64,000 bases of DNA from Luteibacter mycovicinus (GCF_000745235.1 NZ_JQNL01000001.1:806001-870000); one strand, 5' to 3'; positions 46,241 to 55,619 are shown, counted from the stretch's first letter. The notes: generated from the letters alone by a model not told the origin. Translations and numbers: made by a program.

Positions 46241-47038
46241 ATGATCGTCACCGCCCTTACGCTGGCCGCCATCGCCCTCTACCTGTCCGCCGCCGGTGTC
46301 CTCGCGCGGCCACTGGTCACGGGCGGGCAGCCGCTCGCCCGTGCGGGCGCCCTGCTGGCGACCGTCGCCGCCCTCGCCCACGGCGCCGTCCTGCTCAGTG
46401 CTCACCGCGGCACGCTGGATCTGCATTTCTTCGCCGCCCTGTCGCTGGTCGCCTGGATCGCCTCGGCGCTGACCCTGGCGGTCAACCTGTCCCGGCCGGT
46501 CGCGGGGCTGGGCATCCTGATCTTCCCGCTCTCCGCGATCTTCCTGGCGGTCGATACGTTTCTGGCGCCTCACACCGCGCCCGGCATCATGACCTGGCAG
46601 ATCGAGCTGCACGTCACCATCGCCGTGCTGGCCTTCGGCATCCTGTCGATCGCCGCCGCCCTGGCCATCCTGCTGGCGATTCAGGAGCGCGCACTGCGCC
46701 GGAGCAAGTTCGGCCACTGGCTGCGCGCCCTGCCCCCGCTCACGCTGACCGAAGTACTGCTGTTCCGTCTGATCGCGGTCGGCTTCGTGCTGCTCACGCT
46801 GACCCTGGTGACCGGCGCCCTGTTCGTCGGCGACCTGTTCGGGCAGCACCTCGTCCATAAGACGGTGCTCTCGATCATCGCCTGGATCGTCTTCGGGGTC
46901 CTGCTCTGGGGACGGTGGCGCTACGGCTGGCGCGGCATTCGTGCCGTGTACTGGACGCTGGCCGGCATGGCGTTCCTGCTGCTGGCATTCTTCGGCACCA
47001 AGGCGGTGCTGGAGCTCATCCTGCACCGCACGGCATAA
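46241..47038 (+). CDS. ypjD: Inner-membrane protein YpjD/CcsA-like (cytochrome c assembly fold)
   Basis: A 265-residue protein with eight predicted membrane helices of the cytochrome c assembly (CcsA/CcmC) superfamily. Conserved His residues that could bind haem or metal appear in IELHVTIAVLAFG and FGQHLVHKTVLSIIAWIVFG. The latter, with VGDLFGQHLVHK, resembles YpjD, which lies divergent from ffh in many gammaproteobacteria and has been linked to magnesium transport (CorE) as well as haem handling. True function uncertain. The ATG at 46241 was chosen because hydrophobic helix 1 begins at once; an earlier in-frame ATG at 46196 is possible. Confidence 0.85.
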   Translation: MIVTALTLAAIALYLSAAGVLARPLVTGGQPLARAGALLATVAALAHGAVLLSAHRGTLDLHFFAALSLVAWIASALTLAVNLSRPVAGLGILIFPLSAIFLAVDTFLAPHTAPGIMTWQIELHVTIAVLAFGILSIAAALAILLAIQERALRRSKFGHWLRALPPLTLTEVLLFRLIAVGFVLLTLTLVTGALFVGDLFGQHLVHKTVLSIIAWIVFGVLLWGRWRYGWRGIRAVYWTLAGMAFLLLAFFGTKAVLELILHRTA

Positions 47039-47065
47039 GCGCGCGCGTCCTTGCGCCCTCGCGGC

Positions 47066-48460
47066 TTACGTGTCCCGGCTCGCATCCAGGGCCTGTGACA
47101 ACCGCTCGACCCCGATGACTTCCATGTCGCCCACGCGACCACGCCTGGGCGCGTTGGCGGCCGGCACGATGGCACGACGAAAACCGTGCGTCGCCGCTTC
47201 CTTCAGCCGCTCCTCGCCATTGGGCACCGGGCGGATCTCGCCGGACAGACCGACTTCACCGAAGGCGATGGTCTTTTCGGGCAGGGGACGATCGCGCAGG
47301 CTGGACAGCACCGCCATGATCACCGGAACGTCGGATGCCGTCTCCTGAACACGAATACCGCCGACCACGTTGACGAAGACGTCCTGGTCATATGCCGCCA
47401 CACCGCCGTGGCGATGAAGGACGGCGAGCAACATGGCCAGACGGTTCTGCTCCAGCCCCAGCACCACGCGCCGGGGGTTACCCAGTGACGACTGATCGAC
47501 CAGCGCCTGGACCTCGACCAGCAACGGCCGTGTGCCTTCGCGGGTCACCATGACCGCACTGCCGGGCGTGGGGCCCGCATGGGCGGAAAGAAAAATGGCC
47601 GAAGGGTTCGGGACTTCGCGCAGACCTTTCTCGGACATGGCGAACACGCCCAGCTCGTTGACGGCGCCGAAGCGGTTCTTGAACGCGCGCAGCACGCGGA
47701 AACGGCTGCCCGACTCGCCTTCGAAATACAGGACGGCGTCGACCATATGCTCAAGCACGCGCGGTCCGGCGATGCCGCCCTCTTTCGTCACATGGCCGAC
47801 CAGAAAGACCGAGGTGCCGGTTTCCTTGGCGAACCGCGTGAGCTTGGCGGCGGACTCGCGCACCTGGCTGACGGACCCCGGTGCGGCGGTGAGCATCTCG
47901 GTCCAGATCGTCTGGATCGAGTCGATCACCAGGACGCGCGGCCGCGCAGTCACCGCCTGCTCGAGAATCCGCTCGATGCAGGTTTCCGCCAGTGCATGCA
48001 AAGGCGCCAGCGGTAAATCGAGGCGCTGCGCGCGGCTCGCCACCTGACTCAGCGATTCTTCGCCCGTGACATACAGGCTTGGCAACACGGCACCCAGCGT
48101 GCCGAGCATCTGCAGCAGCAGGGTCGACTTGCCGATCCCCGGATCGCCGCCGATAAGCACCACCGACCCGTCGACCAGACCGCCGCCGAGCACGCGATCG
48201 AGCTCGCCTATGCCGGTATTCGTGCGGGCTTCGGCCGTCAGCAGGACCTCGGTGAGTGGCGTGATCCTCGGCGCGCCCGCGGCATCCCCCGCATAACCGC
48301 CGCGCCGGGCACCCGGCGATGACACCGCCGCGGGCTTGGCGGGCTGCACGACGAATTCGGTGAGAACGTTCCATTCGTTGCATTCAGCGCACTGGCCCTG
48401 CCATTTGCTGTGCTCGGCACCGCACTGGGTGCACACGTAAGCGGTCTTGGCCTTGGCCAT
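47066..48460 (-). CDS. radA: DNA repair protein RadA
   Basis: A 464-residue RecA-like branch-migration ATPase. The N-terminal C4 zinc finger is YVCTQCGAEHSKWQGQCAEC. Walker A is GGDPGIGKSTLLL, Walker B is VLVIDSIQTIW, and the RadA-specific KNRFG motif is in RAFKNRFGAVNELG. The C-terminal Lon-like domain includes AFGEVGLSGEIRPV. Convergent with ypjD, 27 bp apart; alr lies 78 bp upstream on the same strand. Confidence 0.97.
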   Translation of the reverse strand: MAKAKTAYVCTQCGAEHSKWQGQCAECNEWNVLTEFVVQPAKPAAVSSPGARRGGYAGDAAGAPRITPLTEVLLTAEARTNTGIGELDRVLGGGLVDGSVVLIGGDPGIGKSTLLLQMLGTLGAVLPSLYVTGEESLSQVASRAQRLDLPLAPLHALAETCIERILEQAVTARPRVLVIDSIQTIWTEMLTAAPGSVSQVRESAAKLTRFAKETGTSVFLVGHVTKEGGIAGPRVLEHMVDAVLYFEGESGSRFRVLRAFKNRFGAVNELGVFAMSEKGLREVPNPSAIFLSAHAGPTPGSAVMVTREGTRPLLVEVQALVDQSSLGNPRRVVLGLEQNRLAMLLAVLHRHGGVAAYDQDVFVNVVGGIRVQETASDVPVIMAVLSSLRDRPLPEKTIAFGEVGLSGEIRPVPNGEERLKEAATHGFRRAIVPAANAPRRGRVGDMEVIGVERLSQALDASRDT

Positions 48461-48538
48461 CGTCGGGGAATTCCGTGAAGTGGATGAGGCTGTATCGCAC
48501 AGCGCTGTCGCAGGGACCGATACGCGGGTGACGCTCGC

Positions 48539-49627
48539 TCAGGTTTCGTCTTCGACGAACAGTACCCGACGGGTCATGCCACAGGTCAGGTCATACGAGA
48601 TCGTACCCGCCGACGCCGCCACCGTCTCGACCGGAAGCTCGTCACCCCACAACGTCACGCGGTCGCCGGTACGCGCTTCGGGTATGCCGCGCAGGTCGAT
48701 CGTGATGAGATCCATGGAGACCCGGCCGATCAGCGGCGCCAGGCGGCCATGGATCGACACCGGCGTGCCGGGGGCGGCACTGCGTGGATAACCATCCCCG
48801 TAGCCGATGGCGGCCACGCCGACCGGCATGTCTTCAGGGCACTCGTAGGTGCCGTTGTAGCCGACACGCTCCCCCTTTGCGAGGCGATTGATCGCTACGA
48901 GACGGGTGGCGAGGGTCATGACGGGACGGAAGCCGAAATCGCTACCGGATTTGCCCTCGACCACGGAAAGTCCGTAGAGCAGGCCGCCTGTGCGAACCCA
49001 GTCGGCGCGCGCATCCGGCCAGCCGAGCACCGCGGCGGAGTTGGACAGCGCTCGCGGGCCGTCGAGTCCTTCGGTCGCCGCGCGGAACCGGGCGATCTGC
49101 AAGGCGGTCTCGCGCCCCTCGAATTCCTCCGACGACGCGAAATGCGTCATCAGTCCCAGCTCAGGGTCGATGGCTGGCATGGCCGACAAAGCCGCATGCA
49201 CCTCACGTGCACGCACCGGATCGAAACCGAGCCGGTGCATGCCCGTGTCGACCTTGATCCAGACCCGCAGCGGACCTCGCGAAGGATCGGCTTTCGCCAG
49301 CCAGGGCAGCTGGGCATCGTGATGAATCAGTGCGTCCAGCCGAAGGCGCTGCATTTCCGCGATATCGGACGACGTGTCGGGGCCGGAGAGAACGACGATG
49401 CGCTGCCGGTGACCGGCCGCGCGAAGCCGCAGACCATCCGCAATGGCCGCGACCGCAAAGGCCTCGGCCTCGCCATCCAGTGCGCGGGCCACGCGCTCGA
49501 GGCCATGCCCGTACGCGTCGGCCTTCACCACCGCCATGACTTTCGCGGTACCCGCCAGTGCCCGCACGCGAGCGAGGTTATGGCGCAGGGCACCGAGATG
49601 GATGGTGGCGACGGTGGTACGGCTCAT
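48539..49627 (-). CDS. alr: Alanine racemase
   Basis: A 362-residue PLP enzyme that makes D-alanine for peptidoglycan. The PLP lysine lies in AVVKADAYGHGLERVA. Other features are VWIKVDTGMHRLGF and, in the C-terminal barrel, GYNGTYECPEDMPVGVAAIGYGDGYPR with the catalytic tyrosine region and VSMDLITIDLRG. Biosynthetic-type length. It sits between radA and the CsgG-like lipoprotein gene in a region that in relatives runs dnaB-alr-radA. Confidence 0.96.
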   Translation of the reverse strand: MSRTTVATIHLGALRHNLARVRALAGTAKVMAVVKADAYGHGLERVARALDGEAEAFAVAAIADGLRLRAAGHRQRIVVLSGPDTSSDIAEMQRLRLDALIHHDAQLPWLAKADPSRGPLRVWIKVDTGMHRLGFDPVRAREVHAALSAMPAIDPELGLMTHFASSEEFEGRETALQIARFRAATEGLDGPRALSNSAAVLGWPDARADWVRTGGLLYGLSVVEGKSGSDFGFRPVMTLATRLVAINRLAKGERVGYNGTYECPEDMPVGVAAIGYGDGYPRSAAPGTPVSIHGRLAPLIGRVSMDLITIDLRGIPEARTGDRVTLWGDELPVETVAASAGTISYDLTCGMTRRVLFVEDET

Positions 49628-49722
49628 GGGCTTGAATGCGGCGACGCTGACGAAGAAGACTGCCCAGTCTAGCCGGATCGACCGGGCAGCCGTGTGGCGC
49701 GAGGGTGGCGGTTACCGGCCGG

Positions 49723-50691
49723 TCAGCGCGCCAGGTCGAAGTTTTCCGACGAGATCCAGCCACGGTTGCCGTGCTCGTCCTCGACCTCCCAGATGACTCC
49801 GACCTTGTCGCCCGTCGGATAGACCGTCATGCCGGGCTCGAGCGAGCGCACGGCCTTGCCCTTCATGCTGGACGTGGCGAACATGCGCGTCGCCACGCGA
49901 ACCGTGCCGGACTGCCGCACATTCGCTGCGGACGCGTTGCCCGGCATGCCGCCCATTTCGTTGACCAGCTTGGTGTAGGCATCGAGGTAGGCCATGGTGA
50001 TGACCTGGCCGATCGTGGTGTTGGCGTAGCCACCGATGCCGGCGCCGCCCATACCCTGACTGCCGAAGAACGAGCCGCGGGCCCCGAGGCCGATGTCATT
50101 CTTCTCGCCATGGCCTTCCGCCATCGCGACCTGCTCGGACGAGCGCACATCGGTGACGGTGAGCACCACGTCCGACGTCTTGGAACTGATGTTGATGGAA
50201 CCGACGAGGCGCCCGGCACCACCTCCGATCAGACCACCCGCCAGCGCGCCTAGCGCGCTGCCGCCGGCATTGCCATTGGCCGAAACCAGATCGGGGACCA
50301 TGACATAGTCCGCCGCCTTGACCTGCCCCTTGCCGACGTTGGCGCCACCACGGAGTTCGCCTCCGGCCGCGAGCGCACGCTCGCGCATCGCCGCGCTCAT
50401 GCCCGTGCCGCGATCCACCAGTGTGAAGCAGCCGGACTTGTTGACGAACACCTTGATGAGTTTGGTCGGCGACGGCAGCTGCTGCTGCGTCCACCAGTGC
50501 ACGTCGCCCTCGGGCTCGAGCACCGAGATGCTTCCGAGCTTGCGTGCGCATTTGGGAATGGCGGCGACCTTTGCTTCGTGCTCCTTCTGCGTTTTGGCGA
50601 CGAGCGGGTTGGTGGCGGCGCACGCGGAAAGCGTAAGGGTGAGGCCAAGCGCAAGCGACGCCACACCGGCGTGCCTGAAGGTAATTTCCAT
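49723..50691 (-). CDS. CsgG/HfaB-like lipoprotein with C-terminal SH3-like domain
   Basis: A 322-residue exported lipoprotein: signal sequence followed by lipobox LSAC (Cys24). The middle (about residues 55-240) resembles CsgG/HfaB outer-membrane secretion-type proteins, with SPTKLIKVFVNKSGCFTLVD, a glycine-rich GGSALGALAGGLIGGGAG stretch and ITMAYLDAYTKLVNEM. The last 70 residues look like a bacterial SH3 domain (LEPGMTVYPTGDKVGVIWEV, GNRGWISSENF), which may bind peptidoglycan. No curli subunit genes are nearby, so a curli role is not supported. Probably sits at the outer membrane or wall. Confidence 0.78.
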   Translation of the reverse strand: MEITFRHAGVASLALGLTLTLSACAATNPLVAKTQKEHEAKVAAIPKCARKLGSISVLEPEGDVHWWTQQQLPSPTKLIKVFVNKSGCFTLVDRGTGMSAAMRERALAAGGELRGGANVGKGQVKAADYVMVPDLVSANGNAGGSALGALAGGLIGGGAGRLVGSINISSKTSDVVLTVTDVRSSEQVAMAEGHGEKNDIGLGARGSFFGSQGMGGAGIGGYANTTIGQVITMAYLDAYTKLVNEMGGMPGNASAANVRQSGTVRVATRMFATSSMKGKAVRSLEPGMTVYPTGDKVGVIWEVEDEHGNRGWISSENFDLAR

Positions 50692-50848
50692 GATGGATTC
50701 TGTCCTGATGCGTCCGGCCCTGAACGACCTTGACCCTGCCCGGACGCACGCGGGAAAAGGCCGTCGAATGAGCGGACGATGCTAGCGATCAGGTAGGCAT
50801 GCGTCTGTTGGGCGTTGTCCTAAAATGGTGTAGGAATTTGCCAACGCG

Positions 50849-51607
50849 TTAATCGGTCGCCGCCGCCAAAGCGGCATCGACGGCTTTCTGAGCAAGCGGC
50901 GCCATCACGGCGTAGCCCTTCGCGTTCGGATGCAACCCATCGTCCGTCAAGTCGACCTTCAGGGCGCCCGCGCCGTCCGACATCGCCGGCGCGTAATCGA
51001 GCAACACGAGATGCTCCGCTCCCGCGTACTGACGGATCCACGCATTCAGGGCGAGAATCGCCGAGGGCGGCCGGCGCACCGTCTGATCCTTGATGACCGC
51101 ATCGCTGACGGGCAGCAACGAAGCGAGGACGACATGGATACCATGCGCCCGGGCCAGCTCGGTCATCGACGACAGATTGTCCTCGATCATGCCCAGCGAC
51201 GACGCGCCGGTGTTACCCGCGATGTCGTTCGTCCCGGCGAGGATCACCACGACCGCCGGCTTCAGGGCGATCACGTCGGCGCGAAAGCGAACCAGCATCT
51301 GTGCCGTCGTCTGGCCGCTTATCCCGCGGTTGATGTAGCCCCGTCCCGGGAAGAACTCGCCGATGGGCCGACCCCAGAAATCGGTGATCGAGTCGCCGAA
51401 GAAGATGACGCGCTTCTCCCCGGCTCTGGGCGGCGGATAAGTTGCGTTGTCCTTCGCGAACCGCGCCAGCAGCGGCCAGTCGTTGAGGCGCTGCTCGATG
51501 TCCGCGCGCTGGTCGGCCGTGGGGTGGTCGGGCAGTGCGATACGTTCGGCCGCCGACACGTCGGTGGCGAGCATGAGCAGCGACATTCCCCAGAACCTAA
51601 GCCTCAT
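50849..51607 (-). CDS. Secreted SGNH/GDSL hydrolase (lipase/esterase family)
   Basis: A 252-residue exported hydrolase with a signal peptide (LLMLATDVSAAE). All four SGNH blocks are seen: FFGDSITDFWG with the nucleophile Ser, NRGISGQTT with the oxyanion Gly, LAGTNDIAG with the Asn, and DLTDDGLHPNAKGY with the catalytic Asp-His. The block arrangement resembles acylhydrolases related to platelet-activating factor acetylhydrolase and acetylxylan esterases. Substrate unknown. It has replaced the usual direct dnaB-alr adjacency together with the CsgG-like gene. Confidence 0.9.
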   Translation of the reverse strand: MRLRFWGMSLLMLATDVSAAERIALPDHPTADQRADIEQRLNDWPLLARFAKDNATYPPPRAGEKRVIFFGDSITDFWGRPIGEFFPGRGYINRGISGQTTAQMLVRFRADVIALKPAVVVILAGTNDIAGNTGASSLGMIEDNLSSMTELARAHGIHVVLASLLPVSDAVIKDQTVRRPPSAILALNAWIRQYAGAEHLVLLDYAPAMSDGAGALKVDLTDDGLHPNAKGYAVMAPLAQKAVDAALAAATD

Positions 51608-51648
51608 GACCCCATCCCCGACACATGAAAGACAACCAAAGCAGCAAG

Positions 51649-53079
51649 CTAGTCGAACGACCCCACGTAGGATTCCGGCGTCCAGTTCTCGAACTTGGTG
51701 TAGTGACCGAGGAAGGCCAGCTTCACCGTGTCCGTCGGACCGTTACGCTGCTTGCCGATGATGATTTCGGCCAGGCCCTTATCGGGCGATTCCTTGTTGT
51801 AGTACTCGTCGCGGTAGATGAACATGATGACGTCGGCATCCTGCTCGATAGCGCCGGACTCGCGAAGATCGGACATCATCGGACGCTTGTCGGCGCGCTG
51901 CTCCAATGAGCGGTTCAGCTGCGACAACGCGATCACCGGCACGTTGAGTTCCTTCGCCAGCGCCTTGAGGCCGCGGGAAATTTCCGAGATTTCCGTCGCG
52001 CGGTTTTCGCTGTTGCCGGGCACCTGCATCAGCTGCAGGTAATCGATCACGATCAGGCCCAGCCCGTGTTCGCGCTGCAGACGACGCGAACGCGAGCGCA
52101 TTTCCACCGGCGACATGGCTGGCGTGTCGTCGATGAAGATCTTCGCATCGGAGAGCATGGTGATCGCCGACGTGACGCGCGGCCAGTCTTCTTCGGCCAG
52201 ATCGCCGTTTCGCAGGTGCTGCGCATGCACGCGACCGAGCGACGAGATCAGACGGAAGGCCAGCTGTGAGGCCGACATTTCCATCGAGAACACCGCGACG
52301 GCCTTCTTGCCGCGCATCGCCGCCGCTTCGGCGAGGTTGAGTGCGAACGCCGTCTTACCCATCGACGGGCGAGCCGCGATGATGACCAGGTCGGACGGCT
52401 GCAAGCCCGAGGTCAGTTCGTCGAGATCGGTAAAGCCGGTGGACAGACCGGTCAGCTGGCCGCGCTTTTCATAGCGCTCGGTCAGCATGCGGAAGGCCTC
52501 GCCCACGGCTTCGCGTACGGAGACGATGTCTTTCTTGCCGCGCGCGCCCGATTCCGCGATACGGAACACGCGCTGCTCGGCGAGCTCCATCACCTCCTGA
52601 ACGCTTTTGCCTTCGGGACGGAAACCGTCCTCGGTGATCGACGTACCCGCGTCGATCAGCATGCGCAGTACCGACTTTTCGCGCACGATATCGCCATAAG
52701 CGGCGATATTGGCTGCGCTGGGCGTGGAGTTGGCCAGTTCCATCAGGTAGCTGGCACCGCCGACCATCTCGGCCATTTCGTTGGCGACGAACCAGTCGCC
52801 CAGCGTGATGGCGTCGCAGGGCATGCCCTTGTTGGCCAGCTCGTTGATGGCGCGCCAGATCAGACGATGATCCTTACGGTAGAAGTCGTCGTCGGTCAGC
52901 TTGTCGGCCACCTTGTCCAGCGAGTCCGGAGACAACATCAGGCCACCCAGGACGGCCTGTTCCGCCTCGATGGAGTGCGGCGGGATGCGAAGGGACTCGA
53001 AAGCGCTGGGCTCGCGCTCGCGGCGGCGCTTGCGGTCGCCGCGCTCACCGCGCTCGCCACGCTCTGGATTGAAGGACAT
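51649..53079 (-). CDS. dnaB: Replicative DNA helicase
   Basis: A 476-residue hexameric helicase of the replication fork. The N-terminal primase-interaction domain starts after a charged tail (RGERGDRKRRREREPSAF) with LRIPPHSIEAEQAVLGGLML. The RecA-like C-terminal domain has Walker A IIAARPSMGKTAFALN, Walker B GLIVIDYLQLM and the arginine finger region MSDLRESGAIEQDADVIMF. The basic/acidic N-terminal tail of about 25 residues is longer than in E. coli. A consensus DnaA box lies about 95 bp upstream. Confidence 0.97.
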   Translation of the reverse strand: MSFNPERGERGERGDRKRRREREPSAFESLRIPPHSIEAEQAVLGGLMLSPDSLDKVADKLTDDDFYRKDHRLIWRAINELANKGMPCDAITLGDWFVANEMAEMVGGASYLMELANSTPSAANIAAYGDIVREKSVLRMLIDAGTSITEDGFRPEGKSVQEVMELAEQRVFRIAESGARGKKDIVSVREAVGEAFRMLTERYEKRGQLTGLSTGFTDLDELTSGLQPSDLVIIAARPSMGKTAFALNLAEAAAMRGKKAVAVFSMEMSASQLAFRLISSLGRVHAQHLRNGDLAEEDWPRVTSAITMLSDAKIFIDDTPAMSPVEMRSRSRRLQREHGLGLIVIDYLQLMQVPGNSENRATEISEISRGLKALAKELNVPVIALSQLNRSLEQRADKRPMMSDLRESGAIEQDADVIMFIYRDEYYNKESPDKGLAEIIIGKQRNGPTDTVKLAFLGHYTKFENWTPESYVGSFD

Positions 53080-53174
53080 CGTTTACCTCGTCATGCCGTC
53101 GGCTGATGACCCGGGCCCGGGTCGCCGTGACGCCATGATACGCGCCCCGGTCGCAAACCTTGAGAGGATAAGTC

Positions 53175-53183
53175 TGTGGATAA
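53175..53183. promoter_or_regulatory. DnaA box upstream of dnaB
   Basis: TGTGGATAA, the exact complement of the consensus TTATCCACA, followed nine bases later by a weaker TTATCCCAT (53192-53200). It lies between the dnaB start (53079) and the end of the upstream porin-like gene. DnaA boxes near replication genes can regulate transcription; a single perfect 9-mer can also be chance. Confidence 0.4.
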
Positions 53184-53199
53184 CTTGTGGGTTATCCCA

Positions 53200-54426
53200 T
53201 CAGCGCGGCGCCTGGCCGAAGCGGTATTCGCCGATGAGCCAGAGTTTTCGCTCATCGACGCCGTGGGATGAGGCACGGTAATCGCCATATTGGATGTCCA
53301 GCGTCAGGCCCCTGGCCAGCCCTACCAGCACGCCCGCGTCCAGTTCACGGCCCAGCAGCGCACCGCCCTTCTCTGCCCGGAAATGCCGCGACGTGACCTG
53401 CCAGCTTATCTTGCGGCCCGCATCGACGCTGCCGAGGACACCGACGTAGCGTTCGCGTAAGCCGGTGCGGGGAATGCGGAAAGCCACCACCCAGCCGTTG
53501 AAGGCGCGAGCCGCGCCGTAGGCGACGTTGACCGCGTTGCGCCCGTTGCCGTCAAGCTTTTCCTCACCGGCGCGCCCGGAAAGTGCTGGCAGGCCGTAGC
53601 TCACCTCGAACAGGTGGTAGCCGAGGCTGAACCGCGCGGGGTTATTCGCGTAGTCGTACTGACGGGCCACGTCCACGGTCCAGCCCAGTTTCGCCGCGCT
53701 GGCAGCGGGCTGGTAGGAGCCCGTCCAGCGCGCGCCGACCGTCTTCGTGGAGTTGGCGGCCACCGTGTCGTTGCGGATGAAATAACCGTAGGCGGCCAGC
53801 TTACCTACCGGCAACGCCTGATCCAGGTGCAGCAGGTGCGCTGCGAGCTTCCACCGACGCTGGTCACGGTCGTGAAAATCGAACCCAGGCGTACGGTTCG
53901 CGCGGCCGAGCCAGTAGTAGCGCAGGTCGGCTCCCTGCCACGCTTTCCAGGACAGCTGCACACCGTCGTAGGATTGCAGGTTCTGCCGCCATGGGTTGTT
54001 GCTTATGAAACGGCCGGCATCGAGAAGCACGTACTGGCGTCCAGCGCGCGCGGCGAAAGCATCGTCGCGGTACTCCGCCCACGCATTGGACACGCCGGTG
54101 GAGGCGGGATCCGCTTCGGTGGGATAGGGGGTGATACGGGCCGAGCCATCATCGTATTGCTGACCGAACAGCGCCCACGTGCGGGTGCCTTCGCCGTAAA
54201 CGCTCCAGCCGTTGCCGATCACCCAGTGATAGCCAAGCTGCGTGCGCAACGTGTTGGCGTGACCTCGCTTAGGCGCACCGTCGGAATGGAGATTGCTGTA
54301 ACGGTAGCGTGCCTCGATGTAGGGCGCGCTTTCCGCCTCGACCGGCTCATCGGCAGCCCAGGCCGACATTCCCATGATCGAACCGCCAGCCACGCCCATG
54401 CATGACCGCCACCACCACTTGCCCAT
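53200..54426 (-). CDS. Outer-membrane beta-barrel protein, alginate-export/porin-like
   Basis: A 408-residue exported protein with a signal peptide (CMGVAGGSIMGMSAWAADEP). The mature part is a run of amphipathic beta strands (YIEARYRYSNLHSD, TLRTQLGYHWVIGNGWSVYG, AWAEYRDDAFAARAGRQYVL), ending in a C-terminal phenylalanine strand (LWLIGEYRFGQAPR). The pattern around ARAGRQYVLLDAGRFIS and WRQNLQSYDGV fits the alginate_exp family of outer-membrane barrels. No alginate genes are nearby, so the cargo is unknown. It ends about 120 bp upstream of dnaB. Confidence 0.82.
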   Translation of the reverse strand: MGKWWWRSCMGVAGGSIMGMSAWAADEPVEAESAPYIEARYRYSNLHSDGAPKRGHANTLRTQLGYHWVIGNGWSVYGEGTRTWALFGQQYDDGSARITPYPTEADPASTGVSNAWAEYRDDAFAARAGRQYVLLDAGRFISNNPWRQNLQSYDGVQLSWKAWQGADLRYYWLGRANRTPGFDFHDRDQRRWKLAAHLLHLDQALPVGKLAAYGYFIRNDTVAANSTKTVGARWTGSYQPAASAAKLGWTVDVARQYDYANNPARFSLGYHLFEVSYGLPALSGRAGEEKLDGNGRNAVNVAYGAARAFNGWVVAFRIPRTGLRERYVGVLGSVDAGRKISWQVTSRHFRAEKGGALLGRELDAGVLVGLARGLTLDIQYGDYRASSHGVDERKLWLIGEYRFGQAPR

Positions 54427-54627
54427 GACCGCTCGCTTGCTGACTGCGCAAAAGGCGTGACTTTAGGTGGGGGAGTTGGCGGGAGCCAATGGGAGGCGGA
54501 CGGGATTTGACGGAAGCCGCGCTGGGTGGGGCTTTGGCTGGGGGAGGCGGACGCCTGGCGATGACGGATGCTGCGTTGGCTTGTGAGATGTTACGCAAAT
54601 TGAGGGTTGCCGCTTCGCCGCTTCGTT

Positions 54628-54775
54628 GGCTGTCGCCAGCAGGGCTGGCTCCTACAGGAGCACGGAAGGATGGGCGCCTGCCGGAGCAAGGAACGGCGGC
54701 TCCTGCCTGAGGATGGAATGGCTGGCTCCTGCCGGAGCACGGAAGGGCTGGCTCCTGCCGGAGCGCGGCATGTCC
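54628..54775. repeat. Degenerate REP-like array, CCAGC variant
   Basis: At least four imperfect units built on GGCTGGCTCCTGCCGGAGCA (CTCC-TGCC-GGAG mini-hairpins), the first beginning TCGCCAGCAGGGCTGGCTCC. The last two units (GGCTGGCTCCTGCCGGAGC at about 54720-54765) are nearly identical direct repeats. The remaining part of the 422-bp gap 54427-54848 has no convincing gene; 54427-54625 is G-rich unique sequence. Confidence 0.7.
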
Positions 54776-54794
54776 GAGTCCATCGGCGCGAGGC

Positions 54795-54823
54795 AAAAAA
54801 AACGGGCGCCACAAGGGCGCCCG
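54795..54823 (-). terminator. Intrinsic terminator of the rpsF-rpsR-rplI operon
   Basis: On the minus strand CGGGCGCCC-TTGT-GGCGCCCG is followed by eight T. It lies 25 bp after the rplI stop. Confidence 0.9.
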
Positions 54824-54848
54824 CTTCGGTGTTGCCGGTAGCCGGTGC

Positions 54849-55295
54849 TTACGCGCCGACGACCTTGACCTTGACCGTCTGCTGGATATCGGCGTGGAGC
54901 ACGATGGTGACATCGTATTCGCCGGTGTTGCGGAACGGGCCTTCGGCCTGGATCACTTCGCTCTTGTCGACTTCGTAGCCCTTGGCGACAAATGCCTCGG
55001 CCACGTCACGCGGGGTCACCGAGCCGAACAGCTTGCCTTCCGGCGAAGCGTTGACTTCGATGGTGACTTCCGCGCCGTCGAGCTTGGCGGCACGACCCTC
55101 GGCGCCGGCCAGCTGTTCCTTGGCCTTGGCTTCGTACTCGGCACGACGTGCTTCGAACGCTTCGAGGTTGGCGGCGGTCGCGCGAGCGGCCTTGCCGGTC
55201 GGGAGGAGGAAGTTACGACCGTAACCCGGCTTGACGCTGACCTTGTCGCCGAGGTTGCCGAGGTTCTTCACCTTCTCGAGGAGAATGAGTTCCAT
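54849..55295 (-). CDS. rplI: 50S ribosomal protein L9
   Basis: A 148-residue two-domain protein. N-terminal RNA-binding domain [19 protein letters not shown] and [14 protein letters not shown], a long connecting helix ([18 protein letters not shown]), and a C-terminal domain ([16 protein letters not shown]). Standard length. Last gene of the S6-S18-L9 operon, 78 bp after rpsR. Confidence 0.97.
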   Translation of the reverse strand: MELILLEKVKNLGNLGDKVSVKPGYGRNFLLPTGKAARATAANLEAFEARRAEYEAKAKEQLAGAEGRAAKLDGAEVTIEVNASPEGKLFGSVTPRDVAEAFVAKGYEVDKSEVIQAEGPFRNTGEYDVTIVLHADIQQTVKVKVVGA

Positions 55296-55373
55296 AAATA
55301 TTCCTTACTTTCGTTAGCACGGGTTGGGCCCCATGCAGCCAGGACGGTTGTCCGAAATGAGACGCCTGAAAAA

Positions 55374-55604
55374 TCAGACGTCGTGGTTGTCGGTGTAAGG
55401 CAGCAGCGAGAGGAAGCGAGCGCGCTTGATCGCGGTCGCCAGCTGACGCTGGTAGCGGGCCTTCGTGCCGGTGATGCGGCTCGGGACGATCTTGCCGTTC
55501 TCGGTCACGTACTGACGCAGGGTGTTGAGATCCTTGTAATCGATCTCTTTCACGCCTTCAGCGGTGAAGCGGCAGAACTTACGGCGGCGGAAGAACTTGG
55601 ACAT
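55374..55604 (-). CDS. rpsR: 30S ribosomal protein S18
   Basis: A 76-residue protein of the 30S platform. It has the family start [20 protein letters not shown], then [20 protein letters not shown] and [20 protein letters not shown]. Forms a heterodimer with S6, encoded 15 bp upstream. Confidence 0.97.
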   Translation of the reverse strand: MSKFFRRRKFCRFTAEGVKEIDYKDLNTLRQYVTENGKIVPSRITGTKARYQRQLATAIKRARFLSLLPYTDNHDV

Positions 55605-55619
55605 GTCTGTGATCCCCGA

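Noticed and set aside
44577..46244. A 555-codon plus-strand open frame opposite ffh
   Set aside because: Antisense shadow; ffh on the other strand is unmistakable.
49723..50691. Curli secretion channel (CsgG)
   Set aside because: Similarity is only partial, an SH3-like tail is added, and no curli genes are present; kept as CsgG-like lipoprotein.
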